Below are positions 63,300 through 64,000 of a DNA stretch of 64,000 nt, one piece after another. The stretch covers positions 1,922,001 through 1,986,000 of the forward strand of contig NZ_JBKINJ010000001.1 in the NCBI RefSeq assembly GCF_046602855.1, in the 5' to 3' direction. Within the stretch, counting starts at the first letter, position 1. Each line of letters opens with the position of its first letter. Source of the stretch: Gracilimonas sp046602855. GTDB taxonomy: Bacteria; Bacteroidota; Rhodothermia; Balneolales; Balneolaceae. Below the pieces are notes generated by a model. It saw only the letters and a list, made by a program, of their open reading frames with translations. It did not search any database and had not been told where the DNA came from. The translations under genes and the position numbers were made by a program.

Positions 63300-63410
63300 C
63301 CCCTCATTGAAAAACGAGTGATTTTCCATCTTTACGTACCTGTTGCATACCTAAATAATATCTGGCAGAAAACATTACTGTTCACCCGATAAATAAAAAA
63401 GAGTGTCCAT
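63300..63410 (-). pseudogene. Truncated, frameshifted copy of the small membrane-protein gene
   Basis: Minus-strand sequence reads MDTLFYL, then after a frameshift MFSARYYLGMQQVRKDGKS, and after another NEG. This aligns with MNALVYL, MFFIGYYLGMQQGHKDGKL and FNEG of the gene at 48944-49165. The copy is cut off at the terminator of the EF-hand gene. Confidence 0.75.
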
Positions 63411-64000
63411 AATTAACCTGTTCTTTGTGATTGTTTTCCTCCAATAGACATTTAATGACTAATAGACAATGTCATCTCTATTTGCTTAACATTTCTATAC
63501 AACTAATTTTTACCTTCCTATGCCCAATTAATTAGACTAGTGGTTTATGCTGGAAGTGGATGAAGATTTCTTTTTTGGCTTAATAGGTGCCTGGGATTCA
63601 CACAATTCCGATCAACTCTAGTCAATTATTGGTATGCCTTGGGGTTATTCTAGTCTTCCATTTGTTATCTGATTATTTCTGCCACACTGCAACCCAAGTC
63701 TGTGTATACCTAATAGTATCTCCACTTTCAGGCTCTATGAAGTTCCAGCGCAAAGCAAGCGCGTGAACCAGCTTTAATTCAATCTTCAGTTTATCATTTA
63801 GCAAAAAGAAAATAAAACGTACAAGATAGGATGAGATATATCTACGTTAATGCATGGATGCGAACCTTCAGATTATTAGAGACTATATAGTTGAGATATC
63901 ATCTTTCTCACCCTATTCATTTCCAATATTATTCCAGAGATCCTGAAAATTTAGGAACTGCCCTGGCCTCTGCCTCACTCTGTGTCTTGGCTATTCCGTT
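63411..64000. other. Gene-free end of the window with one possible coding fragment
   Basis: A 590-bp stretch without a full gene. On the minus strand 63846-63673 is open for 57 codons and ends at a stop; the last part reads LKIELKLVHALALRWNF and then GDTIRYTQTWVAVWQK, which looks coding-like but has no proper start. It may be the tail of a decayed gene. The rest shows no structure. Confidence 0.35.

Overview
The window is about 64 kb of AT-rich chromosomal DNA. It most resembles a member of the Balneolota/Bacteroidota side of the FCB group (a Balneola or Gracilimonas type). This rests on a PorV/PorQ-family outer-membrane protein, BatB-like, DUF4175-like, DUF3127 and DUF5683-like genes, an L21 with a Rho-N-like tail, and promoters of the TTTG-N19-TAnnTTTG kind (best example before rplU at 12346-12376). 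The lineage is inferred from gene families, not from a marker-gene tree. I see no prophage, integrase, transposase, rRNA or CRISPR array.

Layout. 1-9.3 kb: a DUF4175-like protein cut by the window edge, then a minus-strand run with a HAD phosphatase, a cupin, a BatB-like VWA protein, an alpha/beta hydrolase that lost its nucleophile, a DinB-fold protein and two acyl-CoA dehydrogenases. 9.4-13.3 kb: a HEAT-repeat/cyclophilin lipoprotein divergent from lexA, then rplU-rpmA with a clear promoter and terminator. 13.3-21.3 kb: a fumarylacetoacetase-like enzyme coupled to an M23 endopeptidase, ridA, two tandem TPR lipoproteins, a cystathionine gamma-synthase/lyase and a thiolase. 21.3-29.2 kb: a PorV-like barrel, a badly decayed secreted-protein/barrel locus, a DUF5683-like protein, a free PASTA protein, rpe, phoH (start codon problematic), an MBL hydrolase and a purine nucleoside phosphorylase. 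29.2-38.6 kb: an acyl-CoA carboxylase beta subunit, an acidic protein of unknown function, a lone ABC ATPase, an M29 aminopeptidase, a membrane-anchored LuxR-type HTH protein, pckA, a frameshifted VOC gene and an unknown membrane protein with HExxH. 38.6-46.2 kb: a minus-strand heme cluster hemA-hemC-hemD-hemE-hemF-hemB-hemL, from glutamyl-tRNA to protoporphyrinogen, with palindromic repeats in its gaps. 46.5-50 kb: DUF3127, a deaminase, an aldo/keto reductase and a CAU tRNA.

50-64 kb is the accessory part: small genes, gene remnants and long gaps. Its centre is a three-gene hipB-hipS-hipT locus, a HipA kinase split as in E. coli HipBST. It has three operators at exactly 40-bp steps, and the kinase carries His where the family has its catalytic Asp. 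Further on are a CPA antiporter, a YdaT-like protein, a STAS-fold protein, dodecin, an acyl-CoA-dehydrogenase-fold flavoprotein, a DUF2779 Cas4-like/DEDD nuclease homologue that looks catalytically degraded, a BON protein, a phosphatidylcholine-synthase-like enzyme, thiL and an EF-hand protein.

The recurring theme is loss of function. There are five probable gene remnants (23.2-23.9, 36.8-37.3, 55.9-56.1, 58.8-59.0 and 63.3-63.4 kb) and three intact frames whose key catalytic residues are missing (the hydrolase at 5.2 kb, HipT and DUF2779). The most interesting systems are the HipBST-like locus with its periodic operator array and the DUF2779 protein with its neighbours.
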